From Desulfatibacillum aliphaticivorans DSM 15576 (GTDB lineage: Bacteria > Desulfobacterota > Desulfobacteria > Desulfobacterales > Desulfatibacillaceae): a stretch of DNA of 64,000 nucleotides. The position numbers were made by a program, and so were the translations under genes. The stretch covers positions 186,001-250,000 of the forward strand of contig NZ_AUCT01000007.1 in the NCBI RefSeq assembly GCF_000429905.1, read 5' to 3'. The stretch's first letter is position 1. Each line of letters starts with the position of its first letter. The notes below the pieces were generated by a model. It saw only the letters and a list, made by a program, of their open reading frames with translations. It made no database searches and was not told the origin of the DNA. Below, in pieces: positions 1-7,984 of this stretch.

Positions 1-1
1 C

Positions 2-169
2 ATGGAAGAGTTTGAAAACAAAGCGTTCATCATTGAGTTCTGGGAGTTCTTGAAGGTTCGCAAACGCTACTGGCTGCTGCCGATCGTCATTGTCTTGGCT
101 TTCTTGGGTGTGTTGATCTTTTTTGCCGAAAGCAGTTCCGTGGCGCCTTTTATTTATCCCATGTTCTGA
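2..169 (+). CDS. DUF5989-family small membrane protein
   Basis: A 55-residue ORF starting at the ATG at position 2. It has an acidic N-terminus, a FWEFLKVRKRYWLLP stretch and then one hydrophobic segment (about residues 24-40) ending in a Pro-rich tail. This is the pattern I know for DUF5989, short single-pass proteins often found beside SxtJ-like membrane proteins and carbamoyltransferases in polysaccharide or secondary-metabolite loci. Such neighbours would lie to the left of the window. No function is established for the family. The upstream RBS is outside the window, so the start is unproven, but the length fits the family. Confidence 0.6.
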   Translation: MEEFENKAFIIEFWEFLKVRKRYWLLPIVIVLAFLGVLIFFAESSSVAPFIYPMF

Positions 170-302
170 TTTGGATGTTATTGGCGGCCAATGCTAACGA
201 ATAAACGACCATAGAGTTAGGGAATCAAGTATTCTTCACATATTCAAGAGAGTGCACAGTAGGCTATGAGGCATCAAACATCAAAGCCGACGTCTCAAAA
301 AC

Positions 303-402
303 TCCCTCTCCCTTGACGGGGGGGTTGGGGTGGGGGTGATATTGTACATTATTCCAGATAGTTTCCCCCCCATCCTGTCCTTCCCCCGCCAGGGGGTAAG
401 GG
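303..402. repeat. Inverted G/C-tract repeat pair (MITE/REP-like)
   Basis: Two G/C-homopolymer-rich arms lie about 30 bp apart in opposite orientation. The left arm (303-338) reads CCCTCTCCCTTGACGGGG followed by G-rich TTGGGGTGGGGG. The right arm (365-402), read on the minus strand, has a matching C-to-G tract order. In one frame it yields the HPHPNPP..GEG type peptide seen in spurious ORFs from dispersed bacterial repeats. The rest of 170-556 shows no gene, RNA or clear promoter. The repeat is seen directly; mobility is inferred. Confidence 0.6.
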
Positions 403-556
403 ACCATGACTCTCGGGCTCTGATATATAGGTAGATCTGAGCCGCAGATATAAGCACTTGATTTCAAAGCATTACTTCCAATCCCGTTGAGCCCCAAACT
501 TTTCCCGAAACCGAGTCGGCCGGGGCGCGTTTGGTCTGTTGCAGCAAGCCTTTGGA

Positions 557-1384
557 TCAGGATTCCTGCGGCGCTGATGACGCAGGATCTTCCGGCATCG
601 GAGATTGAGAGCTTTCGGCCGAAGGAGACTCCGGCTGTTGCGCCCCCTGGGCTTCCCTTTCAAGCCTGCGCAAATGATAAATATCGCTCACTGCAAAGGC
701 GGCGGAGGCTCTTTTTAAAAACTCGTCGCTAAAATCCTCATTCAACGAGTAAAAGGACTCTCCACCAATGACTTCTTCCCGAAAAGGAGGCGTCTCCCCA
801 AAAAAGAGGTGTTCGCCCTCGTAGCTTTCAAAATAGGTGATGGAATAAAAAGTCCTGCGGCCTGCCTTCCTGAAAAGGATGAGCTCTATACATGCGCCGG
901 GCGTTTTATAGCCCTGCTCTTCAAGGTATTTGATCTTTTTTTCGTCGCATGGGGGGCCGGAATAAGCCACAACAAAATCATGACTATGGCCGAACATTTG
1001 CGTGCTGCCGGCCATCAGGGCGTTTTCGAAGCTGTTTAAAGAGTTGGTTCTAACCTCCCAGTTGGAGTTGGCAGGCAACATGCTCAGTTCCACCAAAACG
1101 CCCCGTTCCATATAATTATCGGAATCCCCGTATACCCCGGAGTCGGCAAACACCCACCAAGGACTGTTAACGCAGGTGAAAGAACTCATGGAGTTTGCGC
1201 TAATCGCCGTGCTGTTTTCCTGCTTTCCGGCTATGAAGGGAATCTCCGGGTCCACCGCCACAACAAGGTTGGGGTTAAAATGGCAGTAAAGGACATTATC
1301 CAGGACGTATCTCGCCGACTTGGAACTTTGACATGAGGTTGTCATGACAAGACATAAAATAGCAAAGAGCAAATATTTTTTCAT
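557..1384 (-). CDS. Tandem lipoprotein paralogue 3 (unknown function)
   Basis: A 275-residue exported protein. The ATG at 1384 is preferred because a GGAGG lies just upstream (1391-1395) and because it begins a lipoprotein signal (MKKYLLFAILCLVMTTSC), with Cys18 as the likely lipidation site. The mature part opens with RYVLDNVLYCHFNPNLVV and later has a TYFES motif. Both are shared with the two genes upstream on the same strand, so the three are diverged tandem copies. The C-terminus ends in a Gln/Pro/Ser-rich tail. I recognise no named family. Codon use is similar to the neighbours, and no catalytic motif is visible. Confidence 0.8.
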   Translation of the reverse strand: MKKYLLFAILCLVMTTSCQSSKSARYVLDNVLYCHFNPNLVVAVDPEIPFIAGKQENSTAISANSMSSFTCVNSPWWVFADSGVYGDSDNYMERGVLVELSMLPANSNWEVRTNSLNSFENALMAGSTQMFGHSHDFVVAYSGPPCDEKKIKYLEEQGYKTPGACIELILFRKAGRRTFYSITYFESYEGEHLFFGETPPFREEVIGGESFYSLNEDFSDEFLKRASAAFAVSDIYHLRRLEREAQGAQQPESPSAESSQSPMPEDPASSAPQES

Positions 1385-1476
1385 ACCATTCCTCCAAGAG
1401 AATGAAACCTCATCATCCATCTTCGCCGCCTGAAGAGCATAGGCTCGTCAAGAAAGAGCCCTCCCGCTGGAGCCTT

Positions 1477-2274
1477 TTATGCTTCTTCCGACGAAGGGGG
1501 CGCGAAATCCCCGGAGGAAGGCGGCGGAGGGGGATCCACGGAAGGAACTTCAGGCTCCTGCGGCAGGGGCCTGGCGGCGTCCTCCAGATTAAGCGGAAGA
1601 ATTTCGTAGGCTTTTTTCATCCTTTTCACAAACTCCGTCATATATTTGCTGTTCCACGCATCCCTTTGATCAAGCGCTCTTTCTTTATTAAAAAAGGCGG
1701 CGTTATCCTCCATGCTTTCAAAGTAAGTCACGGAGTACATGGACGTCCTGCTGAGTTTGCAAATCAGAACATGCATGACGCAAGGATAAGGCAGCTTATA
1801 GCCGGCCTTTTCCAGGATTGAGTTTTGGGTTTTGGTGAAAGGCCACGAAGGCGCGATGAGCGCCCAGTTATAATTCTTGCCGAGAATTTCCTCGCTGCCC
1901 TGGTGCAGTTTGTTTCGATAGCCTGCCAAAAGATCGGAATGAAAAGCCCAATTGGAGGTGCGTGGAAGCTCCTCCACTTCAATCAAAACGCCCCTCTTTA
2001 CATACAGGGGGGCCTCACGGTAACGGCTAAGCTCGCCAAACAACCACCAGGGCTTCTTGACGCTAGTGCCGACATGGGGCTCATCCGAGTCCGATCCCAT
2101 CCCGACCCGCTCCCCGCCTTCAATAAAGGGCATGGACGGACTGACGAGCACCTCGAGTTTGGGCGTATACATGGAGTAAAAGGCGTTTCCATGGACAAAA
2201 CGTCCGGCCCCCCTGCCTGCACAGGAGGCGAACAGCATCACGGACACAACCAATAATATGTAGGATTTTTTCAT
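1477..2274 (-). CDS. Tandem lipoprotein paralogue 2 (unknown function)
   Basis: A 265-residue predicted lipoprotein. The ATG at 2274 starts a type II signal (MKKSYILLVVSVMLFASC) with a lipobox Cys at residue 18; the longer upstream reading frame adds no signal-like sequence and is rejected. It shares with its two neighbours the early RFVHGNAFYSMYTPKLEV block, the PSMPFIEGG segment (also SVDPEIPFI-like in paralogue 3) and the SVTYFES motif about 65 residues before the end. The C-terminus is a Pro-rich tail with a run of six prolines. Function is unknown. A surface or periplasmic location is inferred from the lipobox. Confidence 0.82.
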   Translation of the reverse strand: MKKSYILLVVSVMLFASCAGRGAGRFVHGNAFYSMYTPKLEVLVSPSMPFIEGGERVGMGSDSDEPHVGTSVKKPWWLFGELSRYREAPLYVKRGVLIEVEELPRTSNWAFHSDLLAGYRNKLHQGSEEILGKNYNWALIAPSWPFTKTQNSILEKAGYKLPYPCVMHVLICKLSRTSMYSVTYFESMEDNAAFFNKERALDQRDAWNSKYMTEFVKRMKKAYEILPLNLEDAARPLPQEPEVPSVDPPPPPSSGDFAPPSSEEA

Positions 2275-2329
2275 TATTCTCGTCCCTGAGTTTGAATGAT
2301 CTATTTTCTCCAACCCATTAACGCCGAAT

Positions 2330-3055
2330 TTATTGCTGCGGAGTCTGCGGCAGCCCTTCGCCGGTGTATTCCCGGATTTCCATGGCGGATGCGGCTCTTT
2401 TGGCAAATGCCGCCGCAAAATCCCGGTCCCATCCACTCTGTTCGGCGTTGTAGGGCTTAACATCCCCGTCATAAAGGGAGCGATTGTCGTCAATACATTC
2501 AAAATAAATAAAATTAATAACCCCTCTTCCGCTGATCTTGCGGATGGAGTATTTAGTCATGAAAACCTTGGGCATGACATATCCTTTCGCTTCCAGCGCC
2601 TTGGCTTCGGCTTCCGGCAGGGGCGAGTCGGTGGGGATGATTATCCAGTCGTAATTCTGGCCTAAAATGACATCCCGTCCCTTATCAAGGTAACCCTCAA
2701 CACCTGTAAAACTGTCCGTTACAAACCTGGCTTTTACGTTGGGTGCAAGCTCCTGGACAATAATTGTCAGCCCTCTTTTAACAAGAAGCTGCTTGTTGGC
2801 ATTTTGCTCGCACTCCACAAAAAACCATTGGTCCTGGCTTTTGCTACGGGATGTGTGCACATCATTCAAAGTGGAAACCAGGACCTTGTCATCCACGTTT
2901 CCAACGTACTGCATGGAGTCCGCCACCTGAATTTCATTTTTGGGCATATAATTCGAATACAGAGTATTGTTGTACACTTGACGATAAGAGCCGGTTCCTG
3001 CGCAGGAAGCAAAGGCCGCCAAACAGAAAGCTAAAAACACCATGGATTTTTTCAT
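2330..3055 (-). CDS. Tandem lipoprotein paralogue 1 (unknown function)
   Basis: A 241-residue predicted lipoprotein and the first of the three copies in transcription order. The ATG at 3055 has a GGAGGA ribosome site at 3061-3066 and begins a clear lipoprotein signal (MKKSMVFLAFCLAAFASC). The mature protein shares the QVYNNTLYSNYMPKNEI opening and the FIYFEC motif with the two downstream paralogues, but it lacks their Pro-rich tails. Gaps between the three genes are 55 and 92 bp, consistent with one transcript. Nothing in the sequence indicates an enzymatic role. Confidence 0.82.
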   Translation of the reverse strand: MKKSMVFLAFCLAAFASCAGTGSYRQVYNNTLYSNYMPKNEIQVADSMQYVGNVDDKVLVSTLNDVHTSRSKSQDQWFFVECEQNANKQLLVKRGLTIIVQELAPNVKARFVTDSFTGVEGYLDKGRDVILGQNYDWIIIPTDSPLPEAEAKALEAKGYVMPKVFMTKYSIRKISGRGVINFIYFECIDDNRSLYDGDVKPYNAEQSGWDRDFAAAFAKRAASAMEIREYTGEGLPQTPQQ

Positions 3056-3190
3056 GATTTTCCTCCAAACCAATGTAAAAATAATCTCCCTTGCCTTATA
3101 AAAACGGATGCACTCACCAATATCGCGAATCCACAAAAAGTCAAGGAAAAACAGATATTTTTTGGTATCGACTTAAACAATACGGTATTA

Positions 3191-3231
3191 AAAACAAAAA
3201 AAGGGCGTCAACCCATGAGATTGACGCCCTT
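3191..3231 (-). terminator. Intrinsic terminator after thrH
   Basis: A perfect 11-bp stem (3201-3211 pairing with 3221-3231, loop 3212-3220) is followed on the minus strand by a T-rich run (TTTTTTTGTTTTT). It lies 30 bp beyond the thrH stop and separates the amino-acid operon from the lipoprotein genes. Confidence 0.88.
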
Positions 3232-3260
3232 AAAAATACCGATGAAAAAGCAGCTTTTTA

Positions 3261-3884
3261 TTAGCCGCCATGATGGCATTTGCAGCCTAATACGTCCTTA
3301 AAAGCCTTTTTCAATTCTTCGTAGTTGCGGGTGACCGGAAACCGCGGATACTCGTCGATCACGTTCTGGGGCGGGGAATACAAAATCCCGTGATGAGCCT
3401 CCTGGAGCATGGTCACGTCATTGTAAGAGTCGCCTGATGCGATCACGTGAAAATTCAGGTTTTTCAAAGCCTTTGCCACGTGCCTTTTTCCGTCCTGCTG
3501 CCTGAGGGTGTAGTCCCTGACCATGCCCTGGCCGTCCACTTCCAGGCTGTTGCAGAACAGAGTGGGGAAGCCCAGTTTTTTCATCAAGGGGCCGGCGAAC
3601 TCGGCGAAAGTATCGGACACAATGATCAACTGAGCCTGCTCCTTGAGCCAGTTCACCATATCCACGGCGCCTTCCAGGGGGTCCATGGCTCCGATCACGT
3701 CCTGGATGTCGGCCAGTTTCAGATTGTTTTCATCCAGGATTTCCAGGCGCATTTTCATGAGCACGTCGTAATCGGATATATCCCGCGTGGTGAGGGAGAG
3801 CTTTTCAATACCGGTTTTTTTGGAGACGTTAATCCAAATTTCAGGGATGAAAACCCCTTCCAAATCGCAACAAATGATGTCCAT
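3261..3884 (-). CDS. thrH: Phosphoserine/homoserine phosphotransferase ThrH
   Basis: A 207-residue HAD-superfamily protein of the usual ThrH length. The nucleophile motif is CCDLEG with Asp7 and with Glu9 in place of the usual second Asp, as is typical of ThrH. Motif II is IIVSDTF and motif IV is SGDSYNDVTM. ThrH dephosphorylates phosphoserine and can transfer the phosphate to homoserine, so it links serine and threonine synthesis. It lies 59 bp after hom on the same strand, which supports a role in homoserine/threonine metabolism. The C-terminus ends CKCHHGG, a small possible metal-binding tail. It is the last gene before a strong terminator. Confidence 0.93.
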   Translation of the reverse strand: MDIICCDLEGVFIPEIWINVSKKTGIEKLSLTTRDISDYDVLMKMRLEILDENNLKLADIQDVIGAMDPLEGAVDMVNWLKEQAQLIIVSDTFAEFAGPLMKKLGFPTLFCNSLEVDGQGMVRDYTLRQQDGKRHVAKALKNLNFHVIASGDSYNDVTMLQEAHHGILYSPPQNVIDEYPRFPVTRNYEELKKAFKDVLGCKCHHGG

Positions 3885-3943
3885 GTTTACATTCCTTCAC
3901 GAAATCGCCCTACCCTGGCCCACCGGCGCAAGGGGATAAAGGC

Positions 3944-5272
3944 CTATTCCTGGTTTTCATCCTCTATCCGGATAAGCATGGGGGCTTCGGCGATCACGTC
4001 CAGGCTGCCGACCTCTTCCAGAGCCTTACGGATGTTCGCTTCCTTTGCCTCGTGGGTGAGCATGACGATGGGCACAGGGCCTTCCGTATGCCTGCCCTTT
4101 TGATGCACGCTGGCGATGCTGATGGAGTATTTGGCCAGCACGCCGGAAACCTTGGACAGCACGCCGGGCCTGTCCAGGGCGGAAAAGCGTACGTAGTAGC
4201 GGGAGACCAACTCGTCCATGGGCATGAGGGGCAGTTCCCTGATAGCCGCGGGCTGATAGGAAAACGCCGGAATCCTGGGATGGCAGCCCAACTGGATGTT
4301 CCTGGCAGCGTCCACGATATCGCCCACTACGGCGCTGGCCGTAGGCATCATGCCGGCGCCCGCGCCGTAAAGGACCATTTCGCCCACGGCGTCGCCCACG
4401 ATCTTCACCGCGTTCATGTTCCTGCCCACGGAGGAAAGGAGATTGTCGTGGGGTATCATGGTGGGGTGCACCCTGGCTTCCACAAAGTCTCCATGGTTCT
4501 TTGCAATGGCCAGCAGCTTGACCGAATACCCGAACTCCGCCGCAATGGTGATGTCCAAGGGCGTAATGCGGGTGATGCCGTCTACATAGATTTCCTTGTA
4601 GTTCACCCGGGTCCCGAAGGCCAAAGCCACGGACAAGGCCAACTTGTGCACCGTGTCCATGCCTTCCACGTCCAGGGTGGGGTCGGCCTCGGCGAAACCC
4701 AGTTCCTGAGCCTGGGCCAGGGCCTGGTCAAAAGGCATGCCTTCCTGTGTGATCTGGGTCAGGATGTAATTGCACGTCCCGTTTAAAATGCCGAAAATGG
4801 AATCCACCTTATTGGAGACCAGGGACTCCCGCAGGCTTTTTATCACGGGCATGCACCCGCCCACGCTGGCTTCGAACAGAAAATCCGCGCCCGACTTTTC
4901 GCAGGCTTCGGCGATTTCGTCCCGATAGGCCGCAATCAGCGCTTTGTTGGCGGTGACCACGGTCTTCCCTTTGTTCAGGGCCGCCAGGACAAAATCCTTG
5001 GCGATCCCCTGCCCTCCGATGAGCTCCACAATGATGGGAATGGTCGGATCGTTGATCACATCCATGGCATCGTTGGTGTAAACCCCGTCGGCCAGGTTCA
5101 GGTCGGCAACGGCGTCCGGGTTGATGTCCGCCGCTTTGGCCAGCTTGATCTCCATGCCGATGCGGGAGGCGATGAGATCGCCGTTCTGGGCCAGGAGCTT
5201 CGCCACTCCCGCGCCCACTACGCCGCAGCCTAAGAGTCCCACGGAAATGGAGTTTCCGGAAAGATTATCCAT
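3944..5272 (-). CDS. hom: Homoserine dehydrogenase (with ACT domain)
   Basis: A 442-residue enzyme that reduces aspartate semialdehyde to homoserine with NAD(P)H. The start at 5272 gives the nucleotide-binding GLLGCGVVGAG near residue 13; the longer upstream frame overlaps the preceding aminotransferase and is not homologous. The catalytic domain includes TANKALIA and the GILNGTCNYILT segment. A C-terminal ACT domain (about 355-440, beginning YYVRFSALDRPGVLSKV) is the usual site of threonine feedback control. It starts 17 bp after the aminotransferase stop and is followed by thrH, so the three form an operon. Confidence 0.95.
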   Translation of the reverse strand: MDNLSGNSISVGLLGCGVVGAGVAKLLAQNGDLIASRIGMEIKLAKAADINPDAVADLNLADGVYTNDAMDVINDPTIPIIVELIGGQGIAKDFVLAALNKGKTVVTANKALIAAYRDEIAEACEKSGADFLFEASVGGCMPVIKSLRESLVSNKVDSIFGILNGTCNYILTQITQEGMPFDQALAQAQELGFAEADPTLDVEGMDTVHKLALSVALAFGTRVNYKEIYVDGITRITPLDITIAAEFGYSVKLLAIAKNHGDFVEARVHPTMIPHDNLLSSVGRNMNAVKIVGDAVGEMVLYGAGAGMMPTASAVVGDIVDAARNIQLGCHPRIPAFSYQPAAIRELPLMPMDELVSRYYVRFSALDRPGVLSKVSGVLAKYSISIASVHQKGRHTEGPVPIVMLTHEAKEANIRKALEEVGSLDVIAEAPMLIRIEDENQE

Positions 5273-5289
5273 TATAGTCTCCCATGAAG

Positions 5290-6456
5290 TTACAGGACGT
5301 TGCGAATGCCCCGCAATGCCTGCTGGGTGCGCATTTTGTTTTCGATGAGTGCAAAACGGACGTAATCGTCGCCGTAATGCCCGAAGCCGAGCCCGGGGGC
5401 CACCGCCACCTTGGCTTCCTTGACGAGCATCTTGGAAAACTCCACGGAGCCCATGCTCCGGTATTGCTCGGGAATCTTGGCCCATACAAACATGGTGCCC
5501 TTGGGCGGAGGAACGTCCCAGCCCATTTTGGCAAGGCCGTCGCACAGGGTGTCGCGGCGCATTTTATAAGTCTGGCGAATTTCTTCCACGCATTCCTGCT
5601 CGCCGTTCAAGGCGATGATGGCGGCGATTTGAATGGGCTGGAAAATGCCGTAGTCCAGATAGCTTTTGATGCGCCTTAAGGCGGCTACGATTTTCGGGTT
5701 GCCCACGCAGAAGCCCACGCGCCAGCCGGCCATGCTGTAACTTTTGGACAGGGAGAAGAACTCCACGCCCACGTCCTTGGCGCCGGGCGCCTGGAGAAAG
5801 CTGGGGGCCTTGTAGCCGTCGTAGGTCAGGTCTGCGTATGCAAAATCGTGCACGACCATGATGTCGTGTTCTTTGGCGAACTCCACGATTTTGGTGAAGA
5901 ACTCCAGGTCAATGACCTCTCCCGTGGGGTTGTGGGGAAAGGATAGGACCATCATTTTCGGTTTGGGCCAGGTCTGCCTGGTGGCCGTGATCAGGTTTTC
6001 AAAAAAATCCGTGTCAGGCCCCAGGGGAATCTGACGTACGTCCCCGCCCGCTATTATCGCCGAAAACGGATGAATGGGATAGGTGGGGCTGGGGGAAAAT
6101 ACAACGTCTCCTGGCCTGATGGTCACCAGCACGAGGTGAGAGATGCCCTCTTTGGCGCCGATGGTGACAATGGCTTCGTTTTCGTAGTCAATGTCCACAT
6201 CGTAGCGGCGTTTGTACCAATCGGCGATGGCCATGCGCAGCTTGCGGATGCCCATGGATGCGGAGTACCGATGGTTGTGGGGCTTCTGGGCGGCCTCAAC
6301 CATTTTGTCCACAATGTGCTGGGGAGTTCCCAGGTCGGGATTTCCCATGCCCAGATCAATGATGTCCTCACCCGCTCGCCTCGCCTCCATCTTAATCTCA
6401 TTGACTTGGGCGAAGACATAGGGGGGCAATCTGTCCAATCTGGCGAACTCTTTCAT
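5290..6456 (-). CDS. alaC: Class I/II aminotransferase, AlaC-like
   Basis: A 388-residue PLP-dependent aminotransferase. The PLP lysine is Lys238 in SLSKSYSMAGWRVGF; Asn176 in FPHNPTGE and Asp204 in VVHDFAYADL are the usual cofactor contacts. The N-terminus (FARLDRLPPYVFAQV) is typical of the AlaC/YfdZ group, which makes alanine from pyruvate and glutamate; related proteins act on LL-diaminopimelate or aspartate, so the exact substrate is not certain. It is first in the alaC-hom-thrH operon. A candidate promoter lies at 6488-6516. Confidence 0.85.
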   Translation of the reverse strand: MKEFARLDRLPPYVFAQVNEIKMEARRAGEDIIDLGMGNPDLGTPQHIVDKMVEAAQKPHNHRYSASMGIRKLRMAIADWYKRRYDVDIDYENEAIVTIGAKEGISHLVLVTIRPGDVVFSPSPTYPIHPFSAIIAGGDVRQIPLGPDTDFFENLITATRQTWPKPKMMVLSFPHNPTGEVIDLEFFTKIVEFAKEHDIMVVHDFAYADLTYDGYKAPSFLQAPGAKDVGVEFFSLSKSYSMAGWRVGFCVGNPKIVAALRRIKSYLDYGIFQPIQIAAIIALNGEQECVEEIRQTYKMRRDTLCDGLAKMGWDVPPPKGTMFVWAKIPEQYRSMGSVEFSKMLVKEAKVAVAPGLGFGHYGDDYVRFALIENKMRTQQALRGIRNVL

Positions 6457-6487
6457 GGCAAATCCTCTATTAAGATAAGGTTAAGGT

Positions 6488-6516
6488 TTTACAGGCATCA
6501 TGGCGCCTGTTGTCAA
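6488..6516 (-). promoter_or_regulatory. Candidate sigma-70 promoter with internal palindrome, alaC operon
   Basis: On the minus strand TTGACA (6516-6511), a 17-bp spacer and TGTAAA (6493-6488) match -35/-10 spacing. The spacer holds an inverted repeat, ACAGGC/GCCTGT (6491-6510), which could be an operator. The start codon is about 30 bp downstream. Confidence 0.5.
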
Positions 6517-6563
6517 AGTTGATACTGATACACCACCCCGGCTTGCATGTCAAAAAAATTGTT

Positions 6564-6592
6564 TTGACTTTTGGGCCTGCCAAGTCTACCAT
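6564..6592 (+). promoter_or_regulatory. Weak candidate promoter for purM
   Basis: TTGACT (6564-6569), a 17-bp spacer and TACCAT (6587-6592), about 180 bp before purM. The leader also contains a CCCGGG-rich inverted repeat (6664-6684) with no T-run. Nothing else is recognisable in this 317-bp divergent gap. The -10 is poor, so confidence is low. Confidence 0.3.
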
Positions 6593-6773
6593 TTAGGCTT
6601 GGCTGATACAAGAAAGCCGCAACCTGGAAAGATAATCCGGGGCCTTTTTCAAATCAGGAGGGAGCCCGGGGCTTAAGCCCGGGTTCGCCAGGCGCCATTG
6701 GACAGGCGGCATAGCGCCAAAGCCGCTCCAACGGCCTGTTTATATCAACAATTTTTGCGGGAGTACGAAATAC

Positions 6774-7817
6774 ATGGCCAAGTCCCTTTCCTACGCGGAT
6801 GCAGGCGTCGACATTGATAAAGCCAACCGGTTGGTGGACAGGATCAAAACAATCGTCAAATCAACCCCCCGCCAGGGAGTGATCGGCGGCATTGGCGGAT
6901 TCGGCGGATTGTTTTCCCTGAACACCGAGCAATACGAAAGGCCTGTGCTTGTCAGCTCCACGGACGGCGTGGGAACCAAATTGCGCGTGGCTATCATGAT
7001 GGACAAGCACGACACCATAGGCATCGACCTGGTGGCCATGAGCGTGAACGACATTCTGGTTCAAGGCGCCAAGCCCTTATTTTTCCTGGACTACCTGTCC
7101 ATGGGAAAACTGAACGAAAACACCGCCGCTGATATCATCGAGGGCGTGGCGGAAGGATGCCGCCAGGCCAATTGCGCCCTGATAGGCGGAGAAACCGCGG
7201 AAATGCCCGGCATGTATGAAGACGGCGACTACGATCTGGCAGGCTTCGCCGTGGGCATCGCCGACAATTTCAAAATCGTGGACGGTTCTGACGTGGGCCA
7301 GGGCAACGTGCTTTTGGGCATCGCCTCCACCGGGCTTCATTCCAACGGGTATTCCCTGGCCAGAAAGGTGTTTTTCGATCACCTGGACCTGAAGGTGGAC
7401 TCCTACGTGGAGGACCTGGGGATGACCGTGGGCGAAGCCATGCTCGAACCCACCAAAATTTATGCGGAAATAGTCCGGAACCTTATCCGGGACATCCATG
7501 TTAACGGAATGGCCCATATTACCGGCGGCGGCATCATCGACAACCTGCCCCGAACCATTCCTCAGTCCTGTAAGGCCATTATCCGGGAAGGCTCCTGGGA
7601 GTACCCGGCCATTTTCCCGTTCATGAAAAAAGCCGGGGACATCGACGAAATGGAAATGATGCGCACTTTCAACAACGGCATTGGGCTGGTCGCCGTCATA
7701 CCCGAACCCCAGGTCCAGGAAGCCCTGGAGCTGATGCAGGCCATGGGCGAAAAAGCCTATGTCATAGGCGAAATTGCCGCCCGCGGCGAAAATGACGATC
7801 GCATAGAATGGAAATAA
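6774..7817 (+). CDS. purM: Phosphoribosylformylglycinamidine cyclo-ligase
   Basis: A 347-residue PurM (AIR synthetase), which makes aminoimidazole ribonucleotide in step five of purine synthesis using ATP. Family landmarks are visible: YADAGVDIDKANRLVDRIK at the N-terminus, the STDGVGTKLRVA segment, GGETAEMPGMY, GLHSNGYSL and ITGGGIIDNLPR. Length is normal. No other pur gene is adjacent; the glycosyltransferase gene follows after 167 bp on the same strand. Confidence 0.97.
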   Translation: MAKSLSYADAGVDIDKANRLVDRIKTIVKSTPRQGVIGGIGGFGGLFSLNTEQYERPVLVSSTDGVGTKLRVAIMMDKHDTIGIDLVAMSVNDILVQGAKPLFFLDYLSMGKLNENTAADIIEGVAEGCRQANCALIGGETAEMPGMYEDGDYDLAGFAVGIADNFKIVDGSDVGQGNVLLGIASTGLHSNGYSLARKVFFDHLDLKVDSYVEDLGMTVGEAMLEPTKIYAEIVRNLIRDIHVNGMAHITGGGIIDNLPRTIPQSCKAIIREGSWEYPAIFPFMKKAGDIDEMEMMRTFNNGIGLVAVIPEPQVQEALELMQAMGEKAYVIGEIAARGENDDRIEWK

Positions 7818-7984
7818 AAGAATCAGGCGAATCCTGTCCGATTCCAGGTCCAAAAGCCAAACCCAAAACCTTCTTGGGGCGGTTTTTCGCCTGGATCGCC
7901 AAGGGGGCGGAGAATCAAACCTGCGCCTCCTGAGGGCCCAGACGGTCCGGCGCCGGGCAGGCGCCCAGAAAATAAAACTAAAAA

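Noticed and set aside
264..497. 77-residue minus-strand ORF across the G/C repeat
   Set aside because: Its HPHPNPP..GEG peptide is a known artefact of a dispersed repeat, not a protein.
5121..5545. Extended N-terminus of homoserine dehydrogenase
   Set aside because: The extra residues overlap the aminotransferase and lack homology; the ATG at 5272 gives the normal NAD-binding start.
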